Shown: positions 1 to 12,286, numbered from the stretch's first letter. The stretch: DNA of 64,000 nucleotides from Eunapius fragilis (GCA_963681505.1 OY811991.1:4686387-4750386); one strand, 5' to 3'. Notes: generated by a model not told the origin, from the letters alone. Made by a program: numbers and translations.

Positions 1-345
1 AATGAAGAGGGTAAGTACCTGTTGTTTTATACTCACCACATGTCGTACTTGTATGGTATCATTGTCATTCTTTTAATTCCTACTTCACTGTGATCTGCAA
101 TGAAGAGGGTAAGTACCAGTTGTTTCATACTCACCACATGTAGTACTTGTATGGTATCATTGTGATTGTTTTAATTCCTACTTCACTGAAATATGCAATG
201 AAGAGGGTAAGTACCAGTTGTTTCACACTCACCAAATGTATTACTTGTATGGAATCATGTTCATTATTTCATATCCTACTTCACTGTAATGCGATCTGCA
301 ATGAAGGAGGTAAGTTCCAGTAGTTTCACACTCATCTCATGGTGC
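1..345. repeat. 98-103 bp tandem repeat, about 3.5 copies
   Basis: Units begin with AATGAAGAGGGTAAGTACC at 1, 99, 197 and (diverged, truncated) 300. Unit lengths are 98, 98 and 103 bases. Each unit holds GTAAGTAC, which resembles a splice donor, but no reading frame runs through the array. The array probably continues to the left of the window. Confidence 0.9.
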
Positions 346-1953
346 ACTGATCTAATCTTTGTCTGGAAATGCTGAATTTGCGGTTTGTGTATAACTGCAA
401 AATTGTACTGAGCTAGTTGGGTAAAATTTCCCAATCGGATGGTTGATATGGATGTCCATTATTAGTACATGACTGTGTACTAATGACTAATTTAAGGGTA
501 TGGGTTCTATTAACAAAGTTATTCAAGATTATGGTTAGAGATGATTGATTTTAATAACAACTACAACATAACGCAAGATCTGAATGTGCGGTGGAACAGC
601 ACTAATTTTAAGAATAGTGAGTTATTAACATTTAGGATCATGCTACAGAGCCAACTATTGTGGAATGGTAAAAGCAATTCTTTAATTAACATCGTTCCTG
701 CTCATGTTTGGGGTGCAAGAGTTTAGGTACATTTTACGTGTACCTCCAAATGGCCCTGGTACCAAAATGTTACAATTCAAAACAATTGACCCTACAGTAA
801 ATTACTTTAAGATTATTAGATTGAAGCTGTTATGGGATAACTTTTTTTTAAAACCATCACTGAAGTCATGGACGTTAATGGTTTCGTAATGAATAATATA
901 AAATTCATGCCCACAATACCACAATGTGTAGAAATCTACCAACTATGTTGGCTATAAAAATGAACCTAGTGCAGCTTATCAATTTAGTCAAAGATTTCAA
1001 GTTAACAAGGGGAACTTTAAAAATATTTATTCAATTCGACCATTATTTTGTACCGGATCAAAAATAAAGAATCATATTCTACATGTATTGATACCTCTAA
1101 ATTGTCTTCTGCTTTTACACTGTCTGTTTGATTTTCAAGAATACATTCATTTACTTTTTAGCCTCATTACTGGCGCCACCTTTAGACTGTGTAAACAAAC
1201 AGTTGTCGTTAAAATAACTGTTCAGAACCATAGTTTGCTTAGTGTTAGATCCAGGCCACTCCTTGTACTTTATTTGTTCTTGCTCCCAGAGGCCCTTTTT
1301 TATGACTATTGCGCTTTTGTGCCTTTGTTCTTGCGCCAGAGACCCTTTTGTAATGACTAGTAGTTCTTCTGATGACGCGACTGCGAGTCAAATAATACGT
1401 CTGGTGACTAATGCATATTCAAACATGCTATCTGGAATTTAATCACGTAACCGCGTCACATGAAAAACATTATTCATAATCCTAAGTCACATGAAACGTG
1501 GCGCAACAGCATGCATACTAAATGCCTCGTGTGTGGTTGAAAAGCCTGGCCAACGTAGGAAGATAGAAACCTGCCCAGATATCCTTGCACTCGTAAAGAA
1601 TGCCGTTGCTGAACCTTTGAATGAAGTTAAGCCGCCGTTAGCGATAGTTATTTTAGAGGTGCGTACGCTTGCCTTCGCTGCTACAGACGTCTAGAAAGAA
1701 TTGTCAAAGGGCTAATACAACTACAACTATGGACTTATCTGCTATTCGTCAAAAGTTTTAGGGAGCAAGTAATAGCACAAGGACTTGCCACTACCAGTCA
1801 GAAGGGTAACAAAAACATCTCTCCCTAGTAAAAAGTGCTTCACAGCCGATTCCTGTGGTTTACGCAACTGCGAAATGTAGCTGCTATAGTATTAGATTAT
1901 TATATTAGTAAGCAACTATACACATAAATGAAAAGGAAACAAAATATCAAAAT
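346..1953. other. AT-rich stretch without a recognisable gene
   Basis: Short ORFs occur at 541-726 and 704-889 in different frames. They look like a broken coding fragment, but I do not recognise a family. I see no splice-linked exons, long repeat or RNA gene. Confidence 0.4.
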
Positions 1954-2805
1954 TTATGGTTCAAGTAGAAGGGCTTCCCTTGACACCAGGTCAAGAGGAG
2001 GTTGTGTAGCAGACATATAATGGCCAAGGTGAGAGCGTGCCCCTCGAATGCACATAACTGAACTTCGCAGCAATGAATAGGCAAGGCGGCATCTCAACCA
2101 CATGATGGTTAGGCTATAGGCCTGATTCCATTTGGCAGATAGCAGAGAGGCCAGACGCTTATAGCTTGTTGTGGCTTGAGGCCCAAGGCCACCATGCAGT
2201 GCAAGAGAGAATAAGTGGAGTGAAAGAGGCATGTTCAATTTCACGAATGCGTTGGTCATATTTCCTCTTTTTCTCGTTTTCATGGCTACGGTAGCATGCG
2301 GATAAAGGAGTCTTTTGATTTGAGGGGGCGTAAGGATTAAAAACCTTTACATCAAAAAATGCCCTTTCAAACCGACTCCCCCAAAATCCATCTGCTGCAA
2401 TATCCAATCGCGCACCATCCTGTATATTCGCTGAGAGTCCACTCATGACCTCACCTGTTATGGGTTGTAGATGAGGCTCTGTTGATACATTGTGGCACAC
2501 TTCTGACAAGAGAGCAGCTGTTAAGTCTCTGATTTCGTTGTGTCTGATTGATGGATACCCTCCCTTAGGGCATGACAGTACATGTTCAACAGAAAAGTGG
2601 GTGCCACAAGCACAATTTAGTGGAGCATTCACAGGACTCCAGCCATAACGTAAAGCCAAAGCATCACGAAAGGCTCCCTTGTGGAGCGCAAAGCCATATT
2701 CTTCAAGTGGTAGAACTGAAAGCCAGGTGGAGGCACCTTTTTCTTGGGAGAGGTCCATGGCTGCTGCATGTATAGCGTCTAGAATTGCCGATTCTGCCAT
2801 TTTAA
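1954..2805 (-). pseudogene. RLE-type retrotransposon, C-terminal fragment with CCHC and nuclease-like motifs
   Basis: The main frame (2800 to 2159, minus) is the C-terminal part of a reverse-transcriptase polyprotein. It shows STWLSVLPLEEYGFALHKG, then a zinc-binding pattern C-x-C-x7-H-x4-C (CACGTHFSVEHVLSC), then RHNEIRD. After these come RLDIAADG and FFDVKVFNP, which resemble a PD-(D/E)xK nuclease core. The tail (WLRCRLAYSLLRSSVM) continues in another frame at 2283-1954, so there is a frameshift around 2160-2280. The RT domain itself is missing, as expected of a 5'-truncated copy. Zinc motif plus nuclease downstream of RT is the arrangement of restriction-like-endonuclease non-LTR elements. 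The exact clade is not certain. Confidence 0.7.
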
Positions 2806-3540
2806 GGAATGCAATAAAACCGCTAGAGGTTACATGACATTATGTAAGCTGTAATCTGATTGGGTCTGCTGGAAATGGTGTCAGAATTAATAATTAGTGG
2901 CCGATGTACTACTCGTACTAGTCCCCGTCCACGTCAAAGAATTTTTACGTCGAAGTACGTCTGGCTTGCGAGACTAGTGGCGGAGGGGGCTTAGTACATG
3001 TACTCTACGATACATGCGGTACTCGCACGCGAGTGGCATGCGAGTCGTTATAATCGGTTGTTGCAACTTTCTCCCGATGCTTGCTAATTACACTGTAGAT
3101 ACACTAATTGAACACACACAAACACACACACATTTTGACTTATTAACTGTATGCGAGTGGGAGGAAATTCAAACAGGGCGGAGTGCCCTGTTTTTGGTAT
3201 GCTGCGGGAAACGTTGCGGCTTTCAGTGTCAACCAAATATGACTGTAACAGACTTGGCGGTAGCAGCATACAAAGATCATTGAAGGTAACAATATATGCA
3301 CATATATAGGACACAACACGCATGCGCACACGATCAAGGTTCAAGGTTCATATTAGTCATACAATGGGTGCTACATGACCTTGGGAAGTATTCCTTTACT
3401 AGAGATCCTTGGTCCTGGCAACAACTGTTTAAGAGACCGGCTGGCATGATGTATATCAAAATCAGTCTTTTGATTCTGTTTATTCCTTTGCTACATTGAT
3501 CTGAGCCGCACATAGTTATGTACTGATGGTTGTAAATTGT
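2806..3540. other. intergenic stretch, no gene seen
   Basis: The stretch contains short GTAC-rich and inverted motifs near 2905-3045 and a short CA run near 3113-3130. No conserved coding sequence was recognised. Confidence 0.35.
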
Positions 3541-3544
3541 ACTC

Positions 3545-4100
3545 CAAAGTACTGAGAAACGGTGATCCTCAATCTCCAAATGTTCAGATGAATGTACCCA
3601 TTACGGAGTGTACTCGAACAATAAGCAAGAAGACCAGGGTATGGGTCCTTTGCTTTTGCAAGTAATAGTCATCACTGCCCGCTCTGCTTCTGGGTTTCCT
3701 TGAGGGTACCTATAGGGCTGCTGGTGGTGTGGACAAATCCATATTCCCCAACAAAAGAATGAAATAAATTAGATAAAAACTGACGACCACTACTTCTTTT
3801 GGAATCCCATGCCTTGCAAAAATAGATTTCACGTGGTGGATTACATCCTGAGATGTTGTTGCTGAAGAGCTCCATAGATCAAGAAAAATAATCAATGACA
3901 AGGCAATACTGTGAACCTTTCCAATTAAACAGATCAGTTGCAGCATTTGCCAGGGCAATTCAGGCAGGTTTGGCACCAGAAAAGGTTCTCTCATCTGAGA
4001 GTGACTTTATACACTTGATACACATGCTAATCATTCCTTCCAATTCTCTGTTCAGACCAGGCCACCATACTGATGCCTTGCATGTAGAGCCATAGGTATC
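3545..4100 (-). pseudogene. gypsy integrase fragment
   Basis: LPELPWQ (about 3960) marks the linker before the integrase core. IFARHGIPKEVVV and YGFVHTTSSPIG (3870-3710) lie around the second catalytic Asp and the region before the catalytic Glu. A shifted frame (about 3650-3545) reads AKDPYPGLLAYCSSTLRNGY, the end of the core. Several stops and frameshifts make it non-functional. Confidence 0.75.
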
Positions 4101-4367
4101 ACTTCGATTAATAACCCATCTTCAATAGAAACGTCAGATGCCACTGGAAAAACTGCTTCAATCCTTCCTTCACAAGACTCTTATCAGACCTAACTTCTTG
4201 ACAGTATTGAATGGCCTTTTGACACACTCATCCTTTTGCTGAGCTTGTTTTATTTCTAGCGTCTTTGGTTCTGAAGTGGGTATATTCCTAACTATCATGT
4301 CAACATAAGCTTGAATATTTCTGCTCTAAAAGTCCTTGTCCTCCTGATGTACTTGATTGGTTGGAGT

Positions 4368-4598
4368 TCATGACAATATACCTGCAATGACCAACTCTTT
4401 TCCTGGTACATATGAGACCATGTACTCAAATTTCATCAATTGTAGTTGAAAATGCTGAACTCTTACTAGCAAATTGTTAAGGTTCTTTGATAGAAGTGGT
4501 GCAACAGGCTTATGGTCTGCCTCGATTTGAAACTGAAGTCCTGTAAGGTAATCACTGAAGCGCTCACACACCCAAAGCCTCTTTTTCAATCTGAGCAC
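4368..4598 (-). pseudogene. gypsy RNase H fragment
   Basis: Frame of 76 codons with VCERFSDYLTGLQFQIEADH followed by KPVAPLLS and YVPGKELVIAGILS. These match the C-terminal part of gypsy RNase H, including the conserved DHKP. The upstream catalytic segment is degraded. Confidence 0.75.
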
Positions 4599-4599
4599 A

Positions 4600-5067
4600 C
4601 TTTTTTTCAGTAGGAGTTAAGGAGGATACAAAACAGGATTTACAAATCCATCAAGCCGTCTCTGGAGTAGGAATGCCATATGTATTGGCATTTGCTGAAA
4701 CAATAGTCTCCAACTTGGGAGAAAACAGGTTTTTACATTAATATCTTCCTTGGGCTTCTGATGGGATTTATTCCAAATCCACTGACTTTCTTTACTCAGC
4801 AACTATCAAAGTGGCTTTGTAAGTTCAGCTACATTTGGGGTAAATGTACTAAGCTGATTAATCATCCCAAGGTATTGTCTCAGATCTGTTGTGTCTGTTG
4901 GTGCAGCTATCTCACTAATGGCAGCTACTTTGTTTGGATTAGGTCTCAGACCATGTGCCATCAACGATTTGTCCAAGGAATTTCACACTGTTCTGAGAGA
5001 ATACACATTCTCTATTTAAAGTAACTCCAGCAGACTTGACCCTCTGCAACATAGCATTCAACCTCAG
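4600..5067 (-). pseudogene. gypsy RT C-terminal half and connection
   Basis: The minus strand reads VKFLGQIVDGTWSE, then DLRQYLGMINQLSTF, the typical gypsy RT thumb and connection. Several frame changes are present. It joins directly to the RNase H segment at 4598. Confidence 0.7.
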
Positions 5068-5980
5068 AGGTCCTGATTCCAGTGGTTTAAAACCATAGGT
5101 GACCAGGACATTAGCTGTGTACTAAATCTTACAAGTTCATTGTTTGAAGAGATTCTAAAATTTTTATCATAATAATTAATCAATCATATTCAATTATAAA
5201 GTACAAATCACTTACAGATAAGGTTACAAATAATTTGTTTATAAAAACACCTTAGAAATTTATGTTAATTCAAGCTAGCGAAAGCAAGACATTGTGAACC
5301 AAAAATGTGATCTCGAACATGTACACTGTTTTGCTACATCAACATCAGCTTTCTGGAACCTATATTTTCGAACGTCAAAGCTTTTATTTCTCATCATGGC
5401 ATGCCAGAGCATTGACGTGTTCCTCACAAATCAAGTCAACAACCAGGATGAACAAAGCAACTAGCCTTAGTAGATGCACAATGAAACTTGCTGAGTTAGA
5501 TGTGGCTATTTAACTGCGTTATTAATGATGTAGCATTGAGAATACGGTTTGGTCTTTCGCTTAGGTTTTGGAATGGGTGAGTATTTAATAAGGCCCTATG
5601 ATAAGTGAAGGTATTTATATACCAAAATAATATTATAGCCCGCTAGCTTCGTTGAACATCGAATGTAAAGATGGTTCATACATAAAATGGCGTCATTTTT
5701 GACCACAAATAAACAAATATCTCTGCTCCCGTGCATAATTATTTCCATAAATCATGTATCATTGCAATGCTAATAAAATGTCTATTTCCACATTTCTTTA
5801 TTGTTTACCATTACTATCAGATACAGTTAGCTTATGTTTTTCAATTAGGGTGCCAAATAGCATGTTTAGTGCTTTCCCTTCTCGCTTCATTTTACTCTTT
5901 GTCCATTCTTACAGTTTTATAATAGATATAGGTTCTAGGGTGTTACACAACAATTTTTCCACTTCAAGACAAAATCCCAT
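5068..5980. mobile_element. ~0.9 kb insertion splitting the gypsy RT
   Basis: The RT reading ends at about 5981 and resumes at 5067 without loss of protein sequence, so the segment between is an insertion. It is AT-rich, has no convincing ORF and no obvious terminal inverted repeats. Its edges carry CCT on both sides, which may be a short target duplication. The class is unknown. Confidence 0.5.
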
Positions 5981-6652
5981 TCCTAGCATGATCTCCTGGT
6001 CCTAAATCACTGTGGTTTGGGCACAAAAATCAAGACATCATCCATCATACATACAATTATATCAAGACCAAGGAGAATTTCAGGCATTTGCTTCATCTGC
6101 AGAAGTGATCTCAAATGGAAAGTGAAATCTCCCAAACGGAGTTATAAATGTTGTGAGTGGAGATGATGACTCGACTGACAACTTGATTTGATAAAAGCCA
6201 GAGTTTGCATCCAATTTATAAAACACCTTTACTCCACTACGCTGTGCCAATATTTGTTCCACACAAGGTAACATGTGTAGTTCTCTACATACACTTTCAT
6301 TTAGCTTAGTGATACATATCTTGCCATCTGCTTTAGGGACCACCATCATGCCTGCACACCACTCTGTTGCTTCTTGTACTGGCCATATCACTCCCAAATC
6401 TGTCATTCTCTCTAACTCTTCTTTCACAGCATTCATGAGTGGGAGGGCAACTCTCCATGGAGTACAAAGTGCAGAAGGGTTTGCATGTGACCTTAGACTT
6501 ATTTCATACTCTCTTCCCAGAGTTCCAAGGACAGGATAACTGTTGACAATCCTTGTTGCATAGTCACCTGGTTCAGTAGCACACACACTCGTAAGACCAA
6601 TCCCAAAGCCATGATTGCTGGACGTCCTATTAAAGGTATCTGCAGGCTTCAT
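5981..6652 (-). pseudogene. gypsy reverse transcriptase, N-terminal half
   Basis: An open frame of about 190 codons (6652-6080) holds the fingers and palm of a gypsy RT. KVFYKLDANSGFYQIKL is the first catalytic-Asp motif and LTTFITPFGRFHFPF follows. After a frame change the catalytic box reads MMDDVLIF (about 6035-6015), the YxDD equivalent. The sequence continues to DHAR at about 5981, where unrelated DNA begins; it resumes at 5067 with LNAMLQRVKSAGVTLN. Confidence 0.8.
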
Positions 6653-7529
6653 ACTATGTACACTTCCTCACTTATAACCTCACTGTAGTGTTTCAATGTG
6701 CCAGTAAACTTGCCAACAACATGAAGAGCATTTTGGGCAGGACCACGCAGCATGCATTCTGTATTCTCTTAAACACTGACTCTGGATTAACTAACATTTG
6801 CCCCTGTGTCGATTTAAAATCAAACACCTATGCCCTGAAGCTTGAGAGTGACAAACCAGGGTCGTTTCCCACCAGCATCTAAATTGCCAATAAAACCAGC
6901 ACCTCTTTGCTCCTTGACTGTACTAACTTCCATGGGGGTTTGACAATGAGATTGCAAATGACCCTTTTTACTACAGCAATAGCACATTATATTCTAGTTG
7001 GGCATTTCTGGAAGGCACGTGGTGGAGATCGTCCACACCTGGAACGCTTCCTACCGGATAGAATCAAAGTTCTTCCGCTTTGAGATGGCAGTTTAGATGA
7101 ATGCTGTTTGACTGACACTGCATCCAACTCCACATTCACTACCTTCTAGTCTCCTCTTACTGTAGCTTGCTGTAGCTTTACACTTTCAGACTGGTGTGGC
7201 AAAGAGATGATAGCCTTCTCTACAGTAAGCTCTGAATCAAGCTGCAACTTTTCGGAAAGGTTTGCATTGCTATAAGGCCTACCACAAGTCGACTGATCTC
7301 TGATCCATCATGGAGGCCTCCAAAGTTGCAATACTACAATAATGTAATAAAGTCATCCACTGGCTCTTCATCCTCCTGTTTCCGTAAGTTAAACTTCGCA
7401 CGCTCGTAAATGACGTTCTGCTTCTTGACAAAGTAGGATTCATATTGATCCCGCACTACCCTAGCTGTATTTCTTGTCTGCATCATTCAAACCAAAAGAG
7501 CGTGAAACATCCACTGCCCATCATATAGA

Positions 7530-8345
7530 TCAGAGCAGTATATACATAGAAGCAGGGGCGGATTCAGGGGGGGGGGGGGGGGGGTCTTTGGGGTCTAAAG
7601 ACCCCACCTTGGCCCAAGTAATGAATAATTAATTACATGCATGGTTAATTAATATTAATTCAGTTATCTTACTGATTCATAGAGATGTGGAGTTGAATCT
7701 AGATGTGGAGGTTGAAGAATTTTCTCGTCGTTACCCACGCAGGCTTTTGCTTTTGTTAATTAACCCTTTTTCAGAGTAGCTAGCCCAAAGGTTATACTCG
7801 ATGCCGTCAATATTAAGTTGTTTTGGAACAGTATCATTGTGAAAAGTGCTTTACTTTTCATGCCAAATAAATGGAAAACAAAAAAAGCGGCCGGGGCTGT
7901 GCCCCAGGCCCCGCCAAGGGTTGGGGCACGCCCCCACCTGGACCCACCCCCATCATGGATTTAATCTTAGACTCCCCCTTCCGGAATTCCTGGATCCGCC
8001 CCTGAGAAGAGTCATGTCGCTATTGATTTGACCTGTTTGTTATTTTTTGCCCTATCTGTTGCAAAGATAGCTGTGCAAAGTATGTGCACATTTTCCCGGC
8101 AATGATTGTTCTGTCATATGTATGGGAGGAGTGTAAGTGATTGGTGAGAATCAAGCGGGAAAATGTGCACATATTTTGCACAGCTATATCTTCGCAATGG
8201 ATAGAGTAAAAATAATGAACAGGACAAGTAGATATATATACTGATTTTGAAGCAATGGGGACTCCTGCAGAAGGATATTTTGAACCCTGGGGGTAATTGT
8301 ACCATACGGAGAGGACATTAGGGACAGAAATGAAATATGCCATAG
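7530..8345. repeat. Foldback (inverted) repeat, family F6, interrupted by a hAT-like element
   Basis: The arms around 8055-8100 and 8155-8200 pair (GCACATTTTCCCG/CGGGAAAATGTGC). The arm sequence is shared with the foldback at 45395-45966 and the fragment at 23975-24235. The left arm is split by the element at 7553-8004. Removing that element restores TACATAGAAG|AGTCATGTCGC, which matches the uninterrupted copy near 45550. Confidence 0.75.
7553..8004 (+). mobile_element. hAT-like miniature element with CAGGGGCGGAT termini
   Basis: The ends are CAGGGGCGGATTCAG and CTGGATCCGCCCCTG, a 15 bp terminal inverted repeat with one mismatch. AGAAG (7548-7552 and 8005-8009) flanks it as a 5 bp target duplication. 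Inside, 7702-7779 on the plus strand reads VEEFSRRYPRRLLLL then INPFSE and a stop. This is homologous to the C-terminus of the hAT-like ORF at 30079-30402 (VEEFSHRHPRRMLLTNPFAD). It is therefore an internal-deletion derivative of a hAT-like transposon, not an unrelated MITE. A G run occupies 7568-7583. Confidence 0.85.
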
Positions 8346-8751
8346 AAGAATGGTGTGTTAGAGTATACTGCAGATAGCGAGCATTACGACATTTTTGCTT
8401 GAACTATACCACTGACGATATGTAGTCCATCTGTGGAATCATAGAAGTAGCTCACTTTCATTGTAAGAATACCATATGTTGGGAAATTCAGTCCAGCAAC
8501 TATAATAGCTGTGAGAAATGAGCACTATTTAAATGCATCTGGGCAGGCAATTTATATTACATGTACATCGCTAATGTAAACTCTGGCTTATGGTCCATAA
8601 CATACAGAGTTGTATGATATATGTTAGTTGAATATATTTCCAGATGGTGGCTCTTATTTCAACATAGGATAATGGTGAGTTACGTTTCGATGTATTAATA
8701 GCTGTAGCATATGGGGCATTGTTTGACTAATGAATAAAAAATTAAAAGAGA

Positions 8752-8782
8752 GAGGAGGGAGGGAGGAAGGGAGAGAGAGTGA
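8752..8782. repeat. GA-rich low-complexity tract
   Basis: Purine-only run of AGAGAGGAGGGAGG type, about 30 bases. Confidence 0.8.
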
Positions 8783-9035
8783 GGTGTGTATTATTACAGG
8801 AGTACTCGTGTTCTTACAAATTCATAACCTGCAATTTACTATGATTGGCATGTTAAAATATACATTGGACTATTAGAGTACATATTTAATGTCTTTTACT
8901 GGAACAAAGTAACATAGCCACAGTGACCTGTTTCAATGTGTATGCAACTATGATAGATTGCATACACATATATTGGTGATGTAATGCACATACAGCATAA
9001 CATATAAATCTGGCTATGTTATACCTATTCCACAG

Positions 9036-11082
9036 ATAACTTTAAAAAAGCTCTAGAGCTAGGAGAGGTCAAAGTTTCATATGGTCGAGTGATGTTTATT
9101 GGAGAAGCAGGAGTGGGGAAGAGTACACTACTAGGAGCTCTGATGAACAAACCTACAATGGCAGAAGCTACAGCACCATCATGGCAGACACAAAGGAGCT
9201 TAAATGCCAGTGGAAAAGATTTGATGCTAAAGATTATGCTTATTGGTATGACATCACTGATGAAGATGAGATAAAAGAACTGGCAATACTGGCCAAACAA
9301 GCGATGAAAATTGGATCAAGCAGCCTATTAGAAACTCTTACAAAAGCAATTGCTGTGAAGGTATTTAATCCTGGACACCCACCATTACATAATTTGCAAA
9401 CTGATGCATCTACTGGAAGTGCAACATTAGCAGATGAAATCCATGAAATGCTTACCGGCATTGTTGGTGCTGCCAGATCCTTAGCAAATGCTCCCTTGGA
9501 GCTAACAGATGACCAATACCTGAATGTGTGGGACTGTGGAGGACAGAGAGTCTTTCTGGATGTCCTTCCTGCATTCCTGACATCTCGCACCATTTTCCTC
9601 CTGCTGTTTGATGCTTCAAAGGATCTGCAGGAGAGGGTGGCCATAGTATGGAACCAAGGAGGCATATCAACACCACTGGAGACACTACACATGAGCAGAG
9701 AAGACCTTATGACTCAGTGGATGTCCTGTATTAATGCTAGCCTATCAGACAAGGCACAGAGATTCTACACGGCACAGCATTCTCTGAGTGCGGCTATTGT
9801 TCCACCATATCCTAGAATTGTTATCATTGGAACACATGGTGATAGGATTGATGAAAAGAATAGAGATGATATTACCTCGCAACTAAAATTGAAATGTGAG
9901 GGGAAACCATATTCAGATCAGGTGGTTGGCAGTTTAATATTGGATACCACTAGAAGAGGGAACGAAGAAGATCCTGCAATCAAAACAATAAAGAGAATAG
10001 TAAGAGACTTTATTTCTGAAGCACTCTGCATTCCAACACCTGTAGCATGGGTACTGTTTAGAAAAATGCTTGCCAAACTAGCAAAATCAAGGCCAGTCAT
10101 GGCATTGGATATTGTAGTATCCATCGCCCGAGCATGCTCAATTCATGACACTATTCTTCTTAGTGTTCTCAGCTTCTTTCATGAGCTTGGGGCATTCCTC
10201 CATTACGCTGACATTGAAACTTTGAAGGATAAAGTTATCACTCAGCCTGAATGGTTGGTCAAACACCTTGGTACCATCCTTGCTCCAAAGGAATCTGGAA
10301 AGGATTCAGTTGGTCCAGCAGAGGCATGGAGGTTGCTGAGGGAGAAAGGCATCCTTGTTGAGGCATTGTATCAGGTGGTCTGGAAGACATCCATTGCTGA
10401 ATGTGAAGTGAAACCTCAGTCCTTTGCAGACTTACTGGAGCATTGCTCCCTAATAGCTGAGATAACAAGAGAATCCTATTCTTCAGTTCCTCTTAACTAT
10501 GGCAAGATGTATTTTATGCCTTGTGTGTTACCTATTTGCCCAAGTGATGCCTTGGTAACACCACCAGATGCACTTCTTACTGCTGCTCCTTTGCACCTTA
10601 CATTCAGTTCATGTTACGTCCCTCCTGGGTTCTTTGTCCGACTGGCCACAGTCCTGTGCAAATCTCCAGAATTTAGTATTGTTTTTCAACACCCAATGTA
10701 TTCAAGTCGTATCAACTTTCTATACGGTGATGATGGCACTAATGGCAGGATAGACAGTGTTACGATCTCTGGAGGAAACTTCAGCATTCGTGTTGATATT
10801 GTGCGGCAGTCCCATTGTCAAAATGTTGATACATACAACTTCCCTTTAACATGTCGCTCAATTCTAAAACATCTACTTGGAGCAGCTCATGACCTGTACC
10901 ATTGGTTCCCATCTGTTGCAGTCAGACCTGGATTTGAATGTAAATGTACCAAGGGTCCATCACCTCATTTTGCTGCAATTCCAACTGAAGCATTTTGTTC
11001 GGTCTCCCTGAGATGTACAGCTACTACATTGTTAACCCTAACTGCTGACCAGAAGTTTTGGTTGAAAGTTCCAGTTGCTACG
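9036..11082 (+). CDS. ROC-COR (ROCO family) GTPase exon, frameshifted after the P-loop
   Basis: This large exon encodes the Ras-of-complex-proteins GTPase and the COR domain of a ROCO protein, a GTP-binding signalling family. It begins after an AG acceptor (CTATTCCACAG, ends 9035) and shows the Walker A motif GEAGVGKST at 9101-9127. In the next frame, from 9181, it continues through DCGGQ (G3, 9532-9546) and THGD (G4, about 9832). The COR domain follows, with QPEWLVKHLGTILAP near 10240. The P-loop frame and the rest differ by one frame at about 9165-9181, with no room for an intron. This is either a real lesion or an assembly error. The exon probably ends at GCTACG|GTAGGT (11082, phase 0), which matches the phase-0 acceptor at 15233. 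If that donor is not used, the frame stops at 11121. Exons 5' of 9036 were not found. Confidence 0.85.
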
Positions 11083-12133
11083 GTAGGTATAAAATTCGGG
11101 ACTGCATTAGATTTTGATTAGTGTATATCAAGGGTTGTGTATAATAAAGGTAACTGGTAATGATCTAATTTACTTTATCAACATAGCTTCCACTCACTCC
11201 TCAATAAAAGTAATGCACTTGCACACATACCTAATTCTTAGCTACTATTATGCTCCATATGGATTTGTATTTGTTGTGTTACGATAAAGATTGGTTGCAG
11301 AGTCTGCAGCCATAATAAGTAACTTATGTGTATTTATGGTCTGGTATGTTAGTGTAACAATTTAAGTTGGGAATGGTCAGTAAAGCTAAGTCCTCCCTCA
11401 AAAGATAAGGTTAAAGAGCCGAGCATACCAACCCTCCCCATCATGTGGACTTCAACCATGTATAACCTTACAGCCACCAAACTGGTTTGAAGGTCTAGTT
11501 CCAGGATGACTCATACAGTCATCAACCACTGCAGTACACGATCCATGGTCAATCGCAAAGCTGACTTACAAAGTCCTGCAGCTTAGGTGTAATGCTGCAA
11601 AGCTCACGACAGGAAATAAGGCTACACTACCAGCACCTCAGAGTCCCATTTGAGCAAGCGATGCAGAAAAGGACCAGCCTGACGAGCCACACGGTGACAA
11701 TGCAAAAAACCCATCCTCCGATTCAATGATTCCAGAGAACCTTGGATGCATTGCAGCTTGTCTAAGTGCCAGGCCATCATCTGCAAGATGTTTTCTTTCT
11801 GCCTATGCTACTTTGGACAGACTTTTTAGGTAGGCATCAGCAGACCAATGTAGTATGCTCAAGGGTGCAAATGGTCTGGTACATAAACTGCACCACTTTT
11901 CGTGCCCAGCTGGAACTGCAGCCATCCAGATTCGACTCACATCAGGGATAGCCAGCTCATACAGCAGTCAATACTGGTTCCAGCCAGGAAAATTGTTGCT
12001 GTGCCAATCACAGATGTTGCATAAAAGGAAATGACTGCCCCTGTACCTACTAGTGCTGTGGTCCAGTGGGGGACCATCCCAACACAGCCTGCCCTCGTAC
12101 CAAGCAGGCAATTGTGTGAGCTAAGTCCCCGTA
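11083..12133. other. Intron of the ROCO gene, left of the LTR element
   Basis: No exon recognised. A Cys-rich plus-strand frame near 11985-12120 (NCCCANHRCC, then CCGPVGDHPNTACPRTKQ, with an internal stop) could be a zinc-binding fragment of an old transposon. I do not recognise the family. Confidence 0.4.
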
Positions 12134-12273
12134 TGTGAAGTTCCCGAAAGCCGATGTTATGAGATTCTCACAAGGCACCATGCGCATGTGAGATACACAT
12201 AGCCAAATTACAAATCACTCTACTACAATACGGTATTAAATAGGATATGCAATAGTTTCACATATACACCACA
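12134..12273 (-). repeat. 3' LTR of the deleted gypsy element
   Basis: 140 bases, TGTGAAG...CACCACA, aligned by eye with 14232-14365. It carries a few extra bases (TGTTATGA region) relative to the other LTR. A purine tract lies next to it on the minus strand (AATGAAAGGAGGAT), fitting a polypurine tract. Confidence 0.8.
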
Positions 12274-12286
12274 ATCCTCCTTTCAT

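Larger units (their letters stand above)
3545..7520 (-). mobile_element. Decayed Ty3/gypsy LTR retrotransposon (gag to integrase)
   Basis: Read on the minus strand, the order is gag (about 7520-7000), a CCHC knuckle (CYCCSKKGHLQSHC, near 6990-6946), a protease with an intact IDTGAN motif near 6800, then RT, RNase H and integrase. This is the Ty3/gypsy order. Frameshifts and stops occur in every domain. About 0.9 kb of foreign sequence (5068-5980) splits the RT domain. I could not identify LTRs at either end. The gag end abuts the foldback repeat at about 7530-8345. Confidence 0.85.

Noticed and set aside
541-889. Two overlapping ORFs near the left end
   Set aside because: Different frames, no recognised domain and no splice link; left as unexplained sequence.
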